Origin: Hyposmocoma kahamanoa
Taxonomy: Eukaryota; Arthropoda; Insecta; Lepidoptera; Cosmopterigidae
NCBI RefSeq assembly: GCF_003589595.1
Contig: NW_020653200.1
Coordinates: 2,435,033 to 2,499,032 of the forward strand
Reading direction: 5' to 3'
Length of the DNA: 64,000 nt
Numbering within the stretch: position 1 is the stretch's first letter; every line of letters starts with the position of its first letter. Below are positions 46,958 through 59,700 of this stretch, one piece after another. The position numbers and the translations under genes were made by a program. The notes below the pieces were generated by a model, which searched no databases, was not told the origin of the DNA, and was given only the letters and a program-made list of their open reading frames with translations.

Positions 46958-48548
46958 AAAAAAAACGATGTTCATTCAATTGCACATATTTTTATTTGAA
47001 ATAATTTCAGTTTAATATACCAACAGTAGTAAAGTATAAGTACACAATAATTTTAAATGTAAATAATATTGTAATATTTTCAGGTTTGATTAAATAATTT
47101 CCAAGATAGTCTTAAAAATAATTTGTTAAATTTGAAATTATGGACTAGTTACTACGAATGTTAGATCTACTTATTAGTATACAAATATTACACTCGTACA
47201 CTAAGTAACACCATAAATAGACATCAAGATACAAAAATCCGTGACGGTGGAAGCCTTAAACTAAACCTGCTTACATAATATATAAGTACTAAAGTAATAC
47301 ATAAGCATGCAAACTAAAATGACTTCAGGTACGTGCAGACATAAGTAGAAACATGTTTGAATTTTTTTATAATTTCATATATCGAAATACCATTACAAAA
47401 AGCACATAATTAAGATTCTTAAGTCTATCTATTACATCTACACGTTATTTTTGTATACTGATTGATTTGACATTACAAAAAAATAAAATAAAACAGAATT
47501 TTCAGTTCACGAAACTTAAACCTACTTAGTCTTAAATAGGTCAAAAATACTTAGCGCTTTATCTAATACAATATCGAATAGAAGTTTTAGCATAAACCAT
47601 GGACTTTATGTCAATAGCACATTTGACATAGATTTATTTATATATCTACATATTAGAAAAAACATGGCTTAATTTTTACTAAAATGAGTTATTTCTTTTA
47701 CGTTATGTATGGCCAATGTAAGACCAAACACTAATAATTTAAAGAATACTGTGCATTACTAATGAGATCATTTGAATTTTATATAAAAAGTATAGTAATT
47801 AGACAAGAAAAGTAAACGTGACCGAATGAAATCGACGCGCGTTCTTTTTAAATGGGGTTTCTATTGAGTTAAAAGGATTGTGAGGCACCGCTCCCTTACA
47901 GCGATAGACATTTTTTTTTAAATATTTGCTTTCTCAATAACGCTCTTCATGCGTAGATAATAAGTTATTTTTTCTTATAGATTATATAATTTGTTCGTCA
48001 AGTAATAGCTCTGACACCAATTCAGTAAACATTAAGCATCAAAAACAGAAAGCCCCTAGAAAAATCTATTAACGATCCAAATATTCGATTTCAATGCGAC
48101 TTACTTTATTACTTAATCTTGATAAGGTCATAACATCCTGCTTAGCTGGTGAAAATGAAAGAGACTTTATTCCTATCATGTCAAATACCAACAAATAAGT
48201 TTAGTATACAATAGTGACATAGTTACTGTAAATTATATTATTAAATGGTTAAATGTTAAAATAGTCAGAAACTATTTTTGAGCTGAATGTTTCATTATTA
48301 TTCTACGGGACGAAAAGGGCCACCTTTAGTACTTCAAACATAAGACAAATAATGTGAAAATGTCACAACTTCAAATCTTATTTTGCGTATTCCCAAAAAA
48401 TTTGAATTTTCTACTGGGACACTTTTATTCTAAAAGTGCGATATCTTCCATTCTGACATGTATAATATATTCTCTGTTAGAGTTTATCGATTCCCAAAAA
48501 AATGGTGAATACTTTACAGTGAATACCAATGTCGTTAAGAAAACAATT
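46958..48548. other. AT-rich intergenic DNA, no gene seen
   Basis: About 75% A+T with no coding frame or recognisable repeat end. Confidence 0.45.
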
Positions 48549-48665
48549 AGGGCCATTACATGACCGTGGAACAGAGTGAAAGTATTTTTGTAATGATATC
48601 ATTCATAACATCATCCATATTTTATGTTAATTGTGTACTGCACAAAGTAGATACGATATGGTAGC
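48549..48665 (+). mobile_element. Degenerate arm of the Harbinger-like MITE
   Basis: GTGGAACAGAGTGAAAG, TTTTTGTAATGATATCATTC and GTAGATACGA follow the left-arm order of the 36944 copy with many substitutions. The outer end and the right arm are missing. Confidence 0.5.
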
Positions 48666-48849
48666 TGCGGAATTTCCCAAGACGGCGCGAATTATCCGGA
48701 AGACACACTATAATACATGTTTTTTGTCTGTGTGTATTGTTTGTGCTATGGTTACAAAACTTCAATTTGATTCCGGGGCAATTGAGTATAAAGTTATTTA
48801 AGTGAAGTAAATATGTTCGTGTTCCTGAAAATGACCAAACTTTCGTATA

Positions 48850-48987
48850 TCGCACTGCTATTACAATAGCGCTGTAACTCAAAATATGTGAAATTCAAGA
48901 TTATATCATTTCTGAACGTGAAATTTGATTCTCTACACGTCAATAAAATCGTCGTTAAGAATATTATAAGAAATAATTAAAAGATGG
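48850..48987 (+). repeat. Dispersed repeat family X, copy 2
   Basis: Partner of 7035-7182: CGCACTGCTATTACAATA, ATGTGAAATTCAAGATTAT, TCTACACGTCAATAAAATCG, AATAATTAAAAGAT. Confidence 0.65.
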
Positions 48988-49574
48988 CGCCGTAGGTCAT
49001 TGTTGATGATTTACTAACTTTATACGTAAATTTTAATATTTTCTTTCACAGGAAGTAACCTGTTTTTCATCGATTATTAAAAAATACACTTTTTGAGTTA
49101 ATATATTATCCTTGTTTTAAATATTTCATCGGTCATCATTGTGTCGGAATGATGTCATATAACAAAAACATGTTATTGTAAATAGCTAACTTCAACACTG
49201 CTTCTATAGTTCAATAATACGCAGTCAATTCTATTATTAAATTACTATTGTTAAGTAAGACTGGCTCAGGTCGGAAACAACATATCAATAATATGTACCT
49301 AAAATATTTTGAAATAAAGTTAAGTCGTACAAAAACGTTTCGCTTTATGTAAGGCGATCGGTGGCTACACAACTCTTGAAATCTTAATGATAATAACATT
49401 AACAACTTATTATAATAAAATGGATTAGTATTCTTATTCTAACACATAGGCAAAATAAGCAACAACTTATTTCCTACACCGTTGTGTATACCAACGCAAC
49501 TTATTCACAAATAATTTCGAGTTGAAGTCATGTATGGAACGGTGGTCAAGGCCTAGAAAATATAGTCATTAATA

Positions 49575-51540
49575 ATAATAATAATAATAAACTAAACGGG
49601 AAATGCCTAGTAGATCTTCAACTAAACCTTCTACATAGGTTTACTTGAGTACGTTATGTGCATATGAGTGCGTACCTGCGTCAAATATCCACCCTTTGCC
49701 ACTGATATATAATATCAGGACATCTATCGCCAAGAAATTGTCCGAGTGTCCTTACTACACCTCGGATCGCATTATTTCACTACGCCTTCATCTCGACACC
49801 GACAACGTCTTAAATGTCGTAAGCATATATGCGCCAACAATGGGGAATGAGGATAGGATCAAGAAACGTTTTTACGAGGAACTCTGTCAATGTCTCAGCA
49901 AAATCCGAAAGTGAACAAATATTGTTGTTAGGCACTGACCTTGTAGGTTAATGTTGTTAGGCGACTTTAACCAGAGTTTTTTTTTATAACATCAAGTGAC
50001 GGGACGAACAAGTCGTGCGCCTGATGGTAAGTTACACGCCTATCCACAACAGTTACAGTGCCACTCAGAGCTTTAAATTACAAAGATCTGAGGGTCACTA
50101 CCACTGCATCCGTCACCCTCAGACATAAGTTGACAAGTCCCATGTGCCTATAATTTCACCAGCACCCTTACCTTACTTAGTTGAAGGATTAGTGGTGGCT
50201 TAAAAAGGTCAAAACCAGTGGCTCTCTGACACCAACCAGCTTGGTGCTGTCAACGAGGAAGGAAAAAAGGAACGAGGAGGCTGACTGGTGCACACCAACG
50301 GAACAGTGTACCATTACAATCTTTAGACGGAGTTAAATTAACTGCCAAGAACGTCGTACTTGACCGATGGGCAGATCATTTTGAAAATCTGCTCAACGTT
50401 GATCGATCAGCCGACTCATATATATATATATATAGTCCATCTTTGCTGGAGCATATCGCGTTGAACGAGCCACCGGACGGAGGTAGTACAAGCTATCACA
50501 GATCAGAAGAACAAAAACGCTGTTGGTGTTGACAACATTCCTGGAGATTTGCTGAAGTATGGTGGAGAGCCGATACATTGTCATATCTGGCAAATGTTTA
50601 AGCGTATTTCGAGCGAAGAAAAAGTGCCCGCTGACTTTAAGGTGTCCCGTATATAGACACTACAAAAATAAAGGGGACCGTTCTGACTGCAACTTTTACC
50701 GAGGGATCTTATATCACTTCTCTCCGTGTCAGGAAAGGTTGCCAGAGGCCTCCTGAACCGACTTATCCCAATATCGGAGATATTACTGCCTGAAACCCAA
50801 ATCGGATGTCGTTCAGACAGCAATGCATCTGTGAAGCAATATTTTCGATACGTCAGCTTCAGGAAAAGTCTTGAGCAGGGGCAACCCCTGTATATGTGTT
50901 TTGTAGACTTGGAGAAGGTCTTTGAGTGTGTGGCACGGGATGCCTTATGGACTACATTGGCAAAGATTGGATGCTTTGAAAAGTTGAGCAGCAGAAAACG
51001 GTGAGCAGTCAAGGTCCTTTTTAATGGACTGGCATGGTACCAACACTTCCATTGACATATTTCTTTATATGAAGCTGGAGCAGCTACTTAGGCAGCACTA
51101 TCATATCAATGTGCGACCTTGATTCCGAAATAAACCACCGTATTGCATTAGCAGCGGCTGTATTTGGAAAACTTCGATCCAAGGTGCTGCGTTCACACGA
51201 TCTCAGGTTGTCCACAAACTTTTCCGTCTACTCAGCGATTGTACTCCCTAACTTCTCTATTCTTCCGAGACATGGGACCTATACTGCCGTCAAATACGCA
51301 CGTTAGATAGATTCCATATTAAGTGCCTGCCAGACATTCTTAACATCAAATGGGCGGATCGGGTATGAAACAGCGATGTGCTTCGGCGGGCGAATGTCTT
51401 AACATTGAAGGATATCTAATGCAGGATATCTAATGCGCTTCTTTTCTGAACTCCAGAATGGCAAACGGAAACAAGGTGGCCAGTTCTTGATATACAAGGA
51501 TGTTCTGAAGACACATAAAAAGTTGCAACATTGACTCCTC
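49575..51540 (+). pseudogene. CR1/L2-like LINE, truncated and interrupted
   Basis: A 49645-49914 frame carries a piece of the apurinic-like endonuclease (RTSIAKKLSECPYY, NVVSIYAPTMGNEDRIKKRF). After an inserted family D repeat (49978-50183) come reverse transcriptase pieces in shifting frames: VGVDNIPGDLLKYGGEP, SSEEKVPADFKVSRI, SGKVARGLLNRLIP, LLPETQIGC and QGQPLYMCFVDLEKVFECVA, the finger and palm region with the first catalytic Asp. From 51109 there is [20 protein letters not shown] and [18 protein letters not shown] from the C-terminal part. Stops and a missing YADD segment show it is dead. Confidence 0.85.
49978..50183 (+). repeat. Dispersed repeat family D, copy 4, nested in the LINE
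   Basis: T-run, then ATCAAGTGACGGGACGAACA, CAGTGCCACTCAGAGC, GACATAAGTTGACAAGTCCC and TTTCACCAGCACCCTTACC. It separates the endonuclease and reverse transcriptase pieces, so it inserted after the LINE. It stops short of the AATGCTCACATTACT end. Confidence 0.75.
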
Positions 51541-51770
51541 GAGGTGGGAGATGCAGTTGAGTTGCCATTTTAGGTAGTTTGTGAATACTCAGGTGACAAA
51601 ATTTGAGGAGCAGATACTGTCAGGCCTGGGTGAATATTTACCAATAAAATTGACTGTAGCCATCTAAACGCACAAGAAAGAGCAAACAACCGTAGCTCTA
51701 ATTCTAAACAATAGGACTAGCGACTGCTGTAGTCGAAACTATCAGCAAAGTCGACGCGTTACAACCTTAA

Positions 51771-52106
51771 AACTGAACTTTTTCTGGCGCAGAATCGAAG
51801 CGTCGTCGCGTCGCGATTTTTCGCCTATAGCATATTCATCTCTATTTTCCCATTATTAGGGTACAAACTTGTGTTATGCAAATATGAAGTCGCGCGTCGA
51901 CGCGCTACGACGCACGCCTTCGCGCGTCGACTCTTGGTTGAAGCCGAACGATTTCGCGCGTCGCCGTGCGTTACTTGCGCGCAGTGACGCGTTTGACGCC
52001 GACCACACTGTGATCCGGGCGCGCTAATGCGAGTGTCGCCATGCGTTGTAGTTGAAAAACAGGACGCGACGCCACGCTTCGACTCTACGCCAGTGAGAGT
52101 TGAGCC
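51771..52106. mobile_element. GC-rich Harbinger-like MITE, TAA duplication
   Basis: Left end AACTGAACTTTTTCTGGCG and the reverse complement of the right end GGCTCAACTCTCACTGGCG agree at 13 of 19 positions, followed inward by TCGAAGCG-GTCGCGTC. TAA flanks both sides (51768-51770 and 52107-52109). The interior is dominated by CGCGCGTCGACGCG-type words. Confidence 0.7.
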
Positions 52107-52109
52107 TAA

Positions 52110-53334
52110 CGGATCTGTTTGCATACAGGCAGCAGCGACCAACCAATAGCGTTTATGGGCTAAACCATTTTTTATTACAAAAAAAAAAAAAGGGTCAATA
52201 AATTAAGTACCGGGATTAGCAATAATCATATTCATATCCGCAAGCAGACAACGCCGTTTTAAGACTGGGGAGGCGACAACTTTGCTCATAGTACCTATAA
52301 TAATAACATAAAGTAAATAATTTTATGAATATTATATATCAATTTAGCATATACAGACACAGGATATTCATCGTACATAAGGCTGCGATATTTTATTGCA
52401 CATTCTACCCCAGCACAAACGTATTCAATATAGTGTCATATAAATAATATTTATTGTTATTGTATAATATACGAAATTGAGTGACGTTAGATGAAAATAT
52501 ATAGGAACAAATCCAGTTGAAGAATGCCAGAGTAAAAAATGTATTCTAGGAGTTTTACCGCTTACGTTTACTGTGTGTTTATTTCTCGGTTACCGCCATG
52601 GAAACCATTTTCCTATGCACGGTTTACCCTATCTTATAGGATTATATCGTATGGGATTTATCCTATACTATTAGCAAGCACTTTGTGTTCAAATTTGAAC
52701 GCGTTTCAACGCTTATATTAATATTTACATTTTTTTTTTGGATGCGTAATTGCCCCGCACATTTCATGCAAGCGGTACTTGGGCAAAAAACGCTGTATTT
52801 TTCTTATCACATAAACGAAGACGCGCAAGTGCATAATTTAAGTGATTTTTGGCCCATAGCACGACGATGTAACTACGTTCCACGGTCTTTTATGATATCG
52901 TCACGTCACAGTTATTCAAAATATATAAAAATGTAATTAAATACATTGATTGGATTGGACCGGTTTACTTTTTTATACGAACTTAACTAAACTGACGAAT
53001 GATTTAAAAAGAAACTTTAGCGTAGTAGCTTTATACGGAAACGATTGCAAGGTTCAAATACCGGACGAGCTATTGATCTGATTATACATCCGCACAAATT
53101 ACAGACATTTCTATTACAAACCTCAGAGCCAGGGACATGGTGTAATGTCGTCAGTCGATAGTAGCAACGGAATCATTAAGACTGATATTTCTGTTACGTA
53201 ACTCTCTTCATTGACAGCGTCTCCTAACCTGCTGTTCGAGGACCCCAAGGAATCAGATAGTGTGTCCGTGAGAGGTTCACGGACTCCCTTATAATACTCA
53301 AATTTGATTACAAAAAGCTACTTAATATTTATCG
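52110..53334. other. Intergenic DNA, no gene seen
   Basis: AT-rich with chance frames at 52539-52721 and 52685-52936 lacking recognisable features. Confidence 0.4.
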
Positions 53335-53467
53335 AGTTCTCAGGTTTTCGCGATTGTTGCACATAGGAAATAAAACTATTTTTCCGGATTTAAATCGCGT
53401 ATATGTGTTTTTTCAAACAAACCGACGATTCGGGCCCTTTACAGGCCCCATGGTCACGGTTGACTGA
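53335..53467 (-). repeat. Penelope-associated repeat, minus-strand copy
   Basis: GAGTTCTCAGGTTTTCGCGA, GGATTTAAATCGCGTATATG, TTTTTTCAAACAAACCGACG, then CGGGCCCTTTACAGGCCCCA and TGGTCACGGTTGACTGA. In this copy the inner stem is fully paired (GGGGCC with GGGCCC) although GAAAC has become GAATC. Confidence 0.8.
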
Positions 53468-53499
53468 TTCTACTTACTATTTCTTTGTTAAAGGGTCTA

Positions 53500-53990
53500 C
53501 GTTTTTACAGCGAATTCTAAACGTAATGAACGATAAAAAATACGCGATCGATGTTTGTTCAATATGCCGAAGGTGTACGATAGGGTACAACACAAAATGT
53601 TATTGGAAAAACTGCGGAAATAAGGGTAAGGGGTAACACATACAAATATTTCGAATCATATCTACTAAACAGAGAACAATGTGTTGAAATTAAAAATTTT
53701 AACTATTTAACGGGCGAAATAACTTGCGTTAAATCTGACATACAACAAATGCAAAAGTCAATCCACAAGGAACCTGCTTGTATTGTTCTTTCTCTATATA
53801 AATTATCTTCCAATATGTTACGTTAGCAGATGATCATTATAGGTATTACTTCTTGCACAAATACCTTAAAACTTCACAAAGACAAATACATTATTTGTTA
53901 ACCTTGTAAAATGGACTAATCACAACTTAGAAATTAATTTTTCAAAAACAAAAATTATGCAATTTAGGTCGTATCAAGGAAAACCTTTAA
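53500..53990 (+). pseudogene. Jockey/CR1-like LINE reverse transcriptase fragment
   Basis: Shifting frames give SK-YDRVQHKMLLEKLRK, then YKYFESYLLNREQCVEIKNF, a KSDIQQMQKSIPQGT-like stretch, INYLP and LEINFSKTKIMQFRSY, in the order of the palm domain of non-LTR reverse transcriptases. The A(F/Y)D box is near the start; the YADD box (near GTTAGCAGATGATC) has lost its frame. It sits between two minus-strand Penelope-associated repeats. Confidence 0.7.
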
Positions 53991-54002
53991 TATAATTATT
54001 AT

Positions 54003-54632
54003 TCGAGTTCTTAGGTTTTCGCGATTGTTACACATAGGAAATGAAACTGTTTTTCCAGATTTAAATCGCGTATATTTGTTTTTTCAAACAAACCGACGTT
54101 TCGGGCCCTTTACAGGTCCCATAGTCACGGTTGACTGAANNNNNNNNNNNNNNNNNNNNNNNNNNNNNNNNNNNNNNNNNNNNNNNNNNNNNNNNNNNNN
54201 NNNNNNNNNNNNNNNNNNNNNNNNNNNNNNNNNNNNNNNNNNNNNNNNNNNNNNNNNNNNNNNNNNNNNNNNNNNNNNNNNNNNNNNNNNNNNNNNNNNN
54301 NNNNNNNNNNNNNNNNNNNNNNNNNNNNNNNNNNNNNNNNNNNNNNNNNNNNNNNNNNNNNNNNNNNNNNNNNNNNNNNNNNNNNNNNNNNNNNNNNNNN
54401 NNNNNNNNNNNNNNNNNNNNNNNNNNNNNNNNNNNNNNNNNNNNNNNNNNNNNNNNNNNNNNNNNNNNNNNNNNNNNNNNNNNNNNNNNNNNNNNNNNNN
54501 NNNNNNNNNNNNNNNNNNNNNNNNNNNNNNNNNNNNNNNACCATGGGACCTGTAAAGGGCCCGAAACGTCGGTTTGTTTGAAAAAACAAATATACGCGAT
54601 TTAAATCTGGAAAAACAGTTTCATTTCCTATA
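54003..54632. repeat. Inverted pair of Penelope-associated repeats around an assembly gap
   Basis: A minus-strand copy (54003-54139) runs into 400 N (54140-54539) and out into a plus-strand copy (54540-54632). The two arms share at least 90 bases of near-identity in opposite orientation, so the true locus is a long palindrome or contains an element with inverted terminal units. Open frames through the Ns are artefacts. Confidence 0.85.
54140..54539. other. Assembly gap (400 N)
   Basis: Exactly 400 N, a conventional spacer or estimated length. Content unknown. Confidence 0.99.
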
Positions 54633-55084
54633 ATTATTATTATTAATAAGACGTGTGCCACACAACCACAACTTCTTCACAAACGTGTGTCTTGTGTTGG
54701 ATACAAGCAACCGGCAAAACCGAAGTCGTGGTGGTTTAAAAATTAAATTAGTTATCCAGAAATAGTTATCCAGAAAGTTGCCAACCATAGTTAAAAAAGG
54801 TTACCTATCAGTAGTGCGAAATTGCGAAATGACATTTTCTATAAATAACGTTTATTCGAATTTTCATAACCTCGTAAGTAATTTTGAGAGGAAAATGTTT
54901 TTTCTTTTAAACCTAACTTAACCTAACCTAACCGAAACTAATCGTGTCTTTGCTATAAACATCAACAGATATTGAAAGAACAACGGTTTCATTATAATTC
55001 GGTTTTCGGTGTAATGAAAATTCGATCAAACGTTATTTCGGAGAAAAATTCGAGTTTGTGATAGGTTACCGTTAAAAAAATAAC

Positions 55085-55165
55085 TTGACCTGTGGCTCAT
55101 GCGGTAAGAGCAACTACGGTGCAGCGTGATAGCAGGTCCAAGTCCCACCCGAGTCGAAAAAAATG
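55085..55165 (+). repeat. tRNA-like SINE head, degenerate
   Basis: CCTGTGGCTCATGCGGTAAG resembles an A box region and CAGGTCCAAGTCCCACCCGA a decayed B box, followed by an A-rich run. No acceptor stem can be drawn. Confidence 0.4.
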
Positions 55166-56744
55166 TTCTATGTGATCGATCTTTGTATTAATAATCATAA
55201 CAAAACTAGTGTTCTTTCACAAAAAAAAAAACTCGATAATACATCTTTAACTTGTATTTATATTTGGGTAATTTTCAAGTTAGTTTTCTCTACCTAATTT
55301 CCGTGGCAATTTTTATTATTTAAATATTGTAGAACATAGTTTTTATTTAATATACGAGTGTAGTCCTGAAATATTATTGAATACATCACGATTATTTACT
55401 CGAATACTTAACCGAATGTAGGTAGAGAAAACAAACCTGAAAATTACCCATTTTCGAAATTTACATATTTGTAAGTTTTTTGTATAATTGTTTATCCTCA
55501 ATTTTATACAAAAGATCAAACACGACGCTTGAGATGAGATTTATAAATAATTTAAAAAAGGATCAAAATTAAAATCACACAGCAGTAGTCAGAGTTCAAT
55601 GGCAATAAAAATTTAAAATAAGCTAAACAATTAAAAAATGAACAATGCGATTAAAAAATTAATAAAGTTTTATAGCAATTTCTGCTAAATAAATATGTTA
55701 CTCATTAGAAGAATATTATAATGATTCATTCGTCTATATTATAATATTAATAGTTAGATTAAAGAAGTACATTAGATTAAAACTTAGATCCGTCTCTGTC
55801 TTCAGACACTGCTACGCCCTTCAGAGTTTTTATTATGTTTGATGTACAGTCAACAACACATCATCTATACGCTTTTTTTCGAATGTCGCCTCTAGGGCGA
55901 CGGAACCAAATACGTCAATGTGTAGCTTGATATGTTGCCGTCCGTATGTAGAACTATTGAGAATACAAATACCAATAAAATAGCAACTACGCAATAAACC
56001 TTAACAGACGCTATATGCGTAAACGTGTTCGCTACAGCCAAGTAATGTGACTGGGCACGTCATGTATACTTATGTGGACAAATGACCATTCGTCCCCAGG
56101 TTGACCAACAAGCATTCCAATACCTACAAATAAATACCTTATATTATTACGCGTCATGTGTGTTGGAGTTAAATTCTTTTTACAGGACAGCGTTTATAGG
56201 TATAGCGTCACCGTGTTCATTGGTATCATTTAAAACGAAGACCAAAGCCAAGCTAATAGTTTTACGGTTCATTATCAACTCCGCCAGTTAATGTGAAGTT
56301 CAACTTGAACTCCAAAGTCCTAACTCTTTAAAATGGCAACATATACATGATGTTAAATTAGACTTTTAAATGAATTAATTTAAGTATTGTTTAGTATTAC
56401 AATAATATTACATTCGCTATAACTTAAGTGCATTAAAAACTTCTGCGTAATCCATAAATACTAAAAATGCGTCAAAAATGTCATGGACACTAAAGTTTCA
56501 AATTAACGCAATTAATGGACATACATAATTAAAGCAGACATTATATCCGTTTAGTTGTCACTAAATTCGCCAAGCAAGCAATATTAATGCTTAATCACCT
56601 ACACATAATGACTAAACTATCATAATACGTACCTTAACAGCGTCTATTGTGCGGATTAATATATATTCTACTTTGTACCTACACCTAAAAAAATACAATT
56701 TTAAAATGCGGGATGGTGCGATGTACCACCCTCTAGACAATATC
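55166..56744. other. AT-rich intergenic DNA downstream of the BTB gene
   Basis: No gene or repeat end recognised; this side is 3' of the BTB gene, so part of it may be its 3' untranslated region. A candidate poly(A) signal was not settled. Confidence 0.4.
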
Positions 56745-59700
56745 TTACTGGTTTATGTCTATATCGGTGGTTTTATCGCCAAAGGTGGGCTCATCTTTCA
56801 AGAAAGTTCCGGAGCGCTCCATCATGGGGATTTCTGGAGGCTTGTCGTTCTCTTCGCGCCTGCTAACGTGGTTCGCGGGCCGCTTGCTTTGTTTCGTATT
56901 ATATTTGTTAACTGGCGACTCTTTCACCATTTTTGGAACCATTTTCGCCGAACTGGACTTCGTAGCGTTCATTAATGAACCGGGCAACTTCCTTTCTGTG
57001 GTTTTCTGTCTACTTATGTTGCTCGTGCTGCTGCTGGTGCTCTTAGTAGCCTGTGGACATCGCCTCTGTGTCTCGGACTTAGATTCCCATTTGTTCCCCG
57101 GGTTCATATACACTGGGATCTTCGTTTTTAATTTGTTATTGCCTTGAACCGCAACTGGATACTTTGAAGACTTTACTGCTGCAAAAGAAACAAAAATACT
57201 TAGTTGACAAATGGAATTTAACCTACTTTTATTTTCGGTCTAAATCTCGTATATTTGTCTTTTCTAACAACCAAGAAATATTAAACATAACTGGTGACTT
57301 TACTTACTCAGCCAGCCGTGAAAATGGGACCTGTAAAGGTCCCAAAACGTTGGTTGGTTTGAAAAAATAAATATACGCAATTTAGTTCCGCAAAAATAGT
57401 TTCATTTGCAATGAGTAGAAATTCGCGAAGAGTTGGCTGGCAAGTACAATTTGATAATAATGGAAGTAAAATAATTAAAAAATAAAATTAATTTGCTACT
57501 CGGCTAATAAAGTTAATTTGCACGACTTAACCTTCACTGGGATCGCGGAGGAGCAAATTAATTTAGTTTCATTTTATTAACATGGGAGTTCTGCAAAGTA
57601 ACGTCTGAATATATTAGCATTGAACCGCTGTCTTGATGCTACTTTCCTAATATAGAAGAATCTATTGTAAACACGCATTGCAAACAATGACGCCAAGCGA
57701 TACCTTCGCCACCGTTTTAGCGCCCGAGAGTAACTTGTAAGTGTACACAGATGTACACAATAAGAGTAATAAATAACTTCTAAACACGCCTGTAAATTCG
57801 TCAACTACAGCAAAATGTGTAATAATGTTCAAATTATATTACGAGAAAACATGGTGTATTACCCACACTGTACGCGACATCGACATTGTTTAGATATTTA
57901 TTGATTGAATATCATGTTTTTCTAAAACGATATCATATAAGTATTTTTGTGAAAGTATTCCACTAGTAAATTTGTTTGAAAACCATTCTGCCAAATCATT
58001 ACGGCGATAACTGCGCTCCGATTGGCCAGCCCGAATTCGAAACGATTGACGGTTCTCGTCGATTGTTTCACTTCAAATCGACCAGTTTAACTTGAGCTTT
58101 GCTAGAATGGCCGAAAATTGAAAAATTACATATGTAATATTTAATTACCGATGAATTGTGATTACATTTGTTTTGTATATTTCGCGGATTTCCCACACCA
58201 CCGAGCGGAACAGCCCGCCATTGTATTTATTACAATAAATACAGAATATTTTTGGAATATAAGGAGACCTACACACAGGCCAGTTGTTAGCACTGTACTA
58301 TTTCAGCTTTCTAATTTGTGATTTCAGCGTAAACGAGAGTTGATATTTAAAAGTGATATAAAGCCCATTTGCCTGATGAGTTGCCAGGGATGGATGGCCC
58401 TTATATCGTCTCTATTTCTGGTTATATACTCGATGGTAAATGGTGAAGTACTTACATTCTACAGATCCTTTAGTTGTGTGCTTTGTCTTAGTGTATGTAG
58501 CATACTTGTTGCTATTCTGCGACTCGCTGAGAGAGTCAGTAGATGGCTCGGCAGTGCGCGGGCGCGATGAGGTTGCCAGGCTGTCTTGTGACATGGTCTG
58601 CGCTTGCGCCTCGCTCGTCTGCCGGCCCTTAACGCGACTCGTCCGCATGTTCCGAGCCTGTATAGGGCTCGAATTTCTTGATGATTCACTGGAGGAAATT
58701 CTCGGAGCAAGTTTTCTTGCAGATATTTTTTTATCATTCTCTTTAGACATCCTCGGCTCTAGGTATCGAGGTTTAGTATTTTCATAAGGCAGCACACGCG
58801 TCGTCGAGGCTTTGCTAACCATACGCTCTTGAGATTGAGTATTTTTAGACAAATTGTATTTCGCTCTTTCTTCTTGAGCTTTAGTCGTTCTGATTTTTGG
58901 GGGCATTCCACGAGATTTTCGGTCTCGCAGATCGTTGTTACTTTTTAACATTTCTATGGGCGCATTGGGGGCGGTGGGTCTCGACGCATACGGAACGAAC
59001 GATGCTCGAACATGATCTATGTCTATGCTGCGTGTACCCAACGTGCTGTTGGGTTTATTGTTTTGGACATTAAAAGGACTTCGATTTTTTCTATTCTGCA
59101 AAGGTGAGGGTGAAAAAGGAAGAACTTGACCGCCGTATATTATGCACCCAAGCTCTCGCAGCCTTTTTCGGAGATCCGCAGGCAAATCTTTAAAAGCCTG
59201 AGTTGTCACTACACGAGGCGCCACCCTGACAAGTGCGCCTTCACACTGCAAGCGCCAGCCACACAAGTGACTATACAACAAATGCTGGTCGTGGCTGGCT
59301 TTGGTTTGATTTTGAGCTGTAGTAATCACATCCGGTTTGGAAAAATGCTGGTGACGTATTTCATGTATCAAAGCAGAAAGAAAAGCGTAGGCACGGCAAG
59401 TTTCTTCTGGCGGTGCCCACTCGATAGCCGCGGCTAGGCAGTCGTCCAGCGCCTGCTCGGCGGGAAGGGGCGGATCGGGCGGCAACGTAGCAATGTCCCG
59501 CAAGACGGCCTCAAGTCGTGGCGCCACGAAGTGCGCAGCCGCGTTTACAAGGCGCCGACACATACGCGCTACTGTCTCAGCCCACCGACTGTTTTGGAGC
59601 ATAGACACTGTAAAGAAAAATTAAGGCACTGCATCATTGTTCTGGTGTCACATCTTTTACAATTCATGGGCTAGTGGAACTTAATTTTCTTTATAATTTA

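Noticed and set aside
51825..52142. 105-codon minus-strand frame
   Set aside because: Falls within the GC-rich inverted-repeat element at 51771-52106.
54125..54661. Long open frames on both strands (157 and 178 codons)
   Set aside because: They run through the 400-N assembly gap and flanking repeat sequence; the openness is an artefact of unknown bases.
58378..58440. CCTGATGAG resembling a hammerhead CUGAUGAG core
   Set aside because: No GAAA flanked by suitable stems follows; the same bases occur as part of the MITE copied at 27981.
58459..58787. Plus-strand and alternative minus-strand frames opposite the BTB tail exon
   Set aside because: Shadows of the 384-codon minus-strand exon; no domain or splice support.
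59608..59608. GTG or the nearby ATG as start of the BTB gene's large exon
   Set aside because: A polypyrimidine tract and AG precede it and the upstream BACK exon joins in phase; this is an internal exon.
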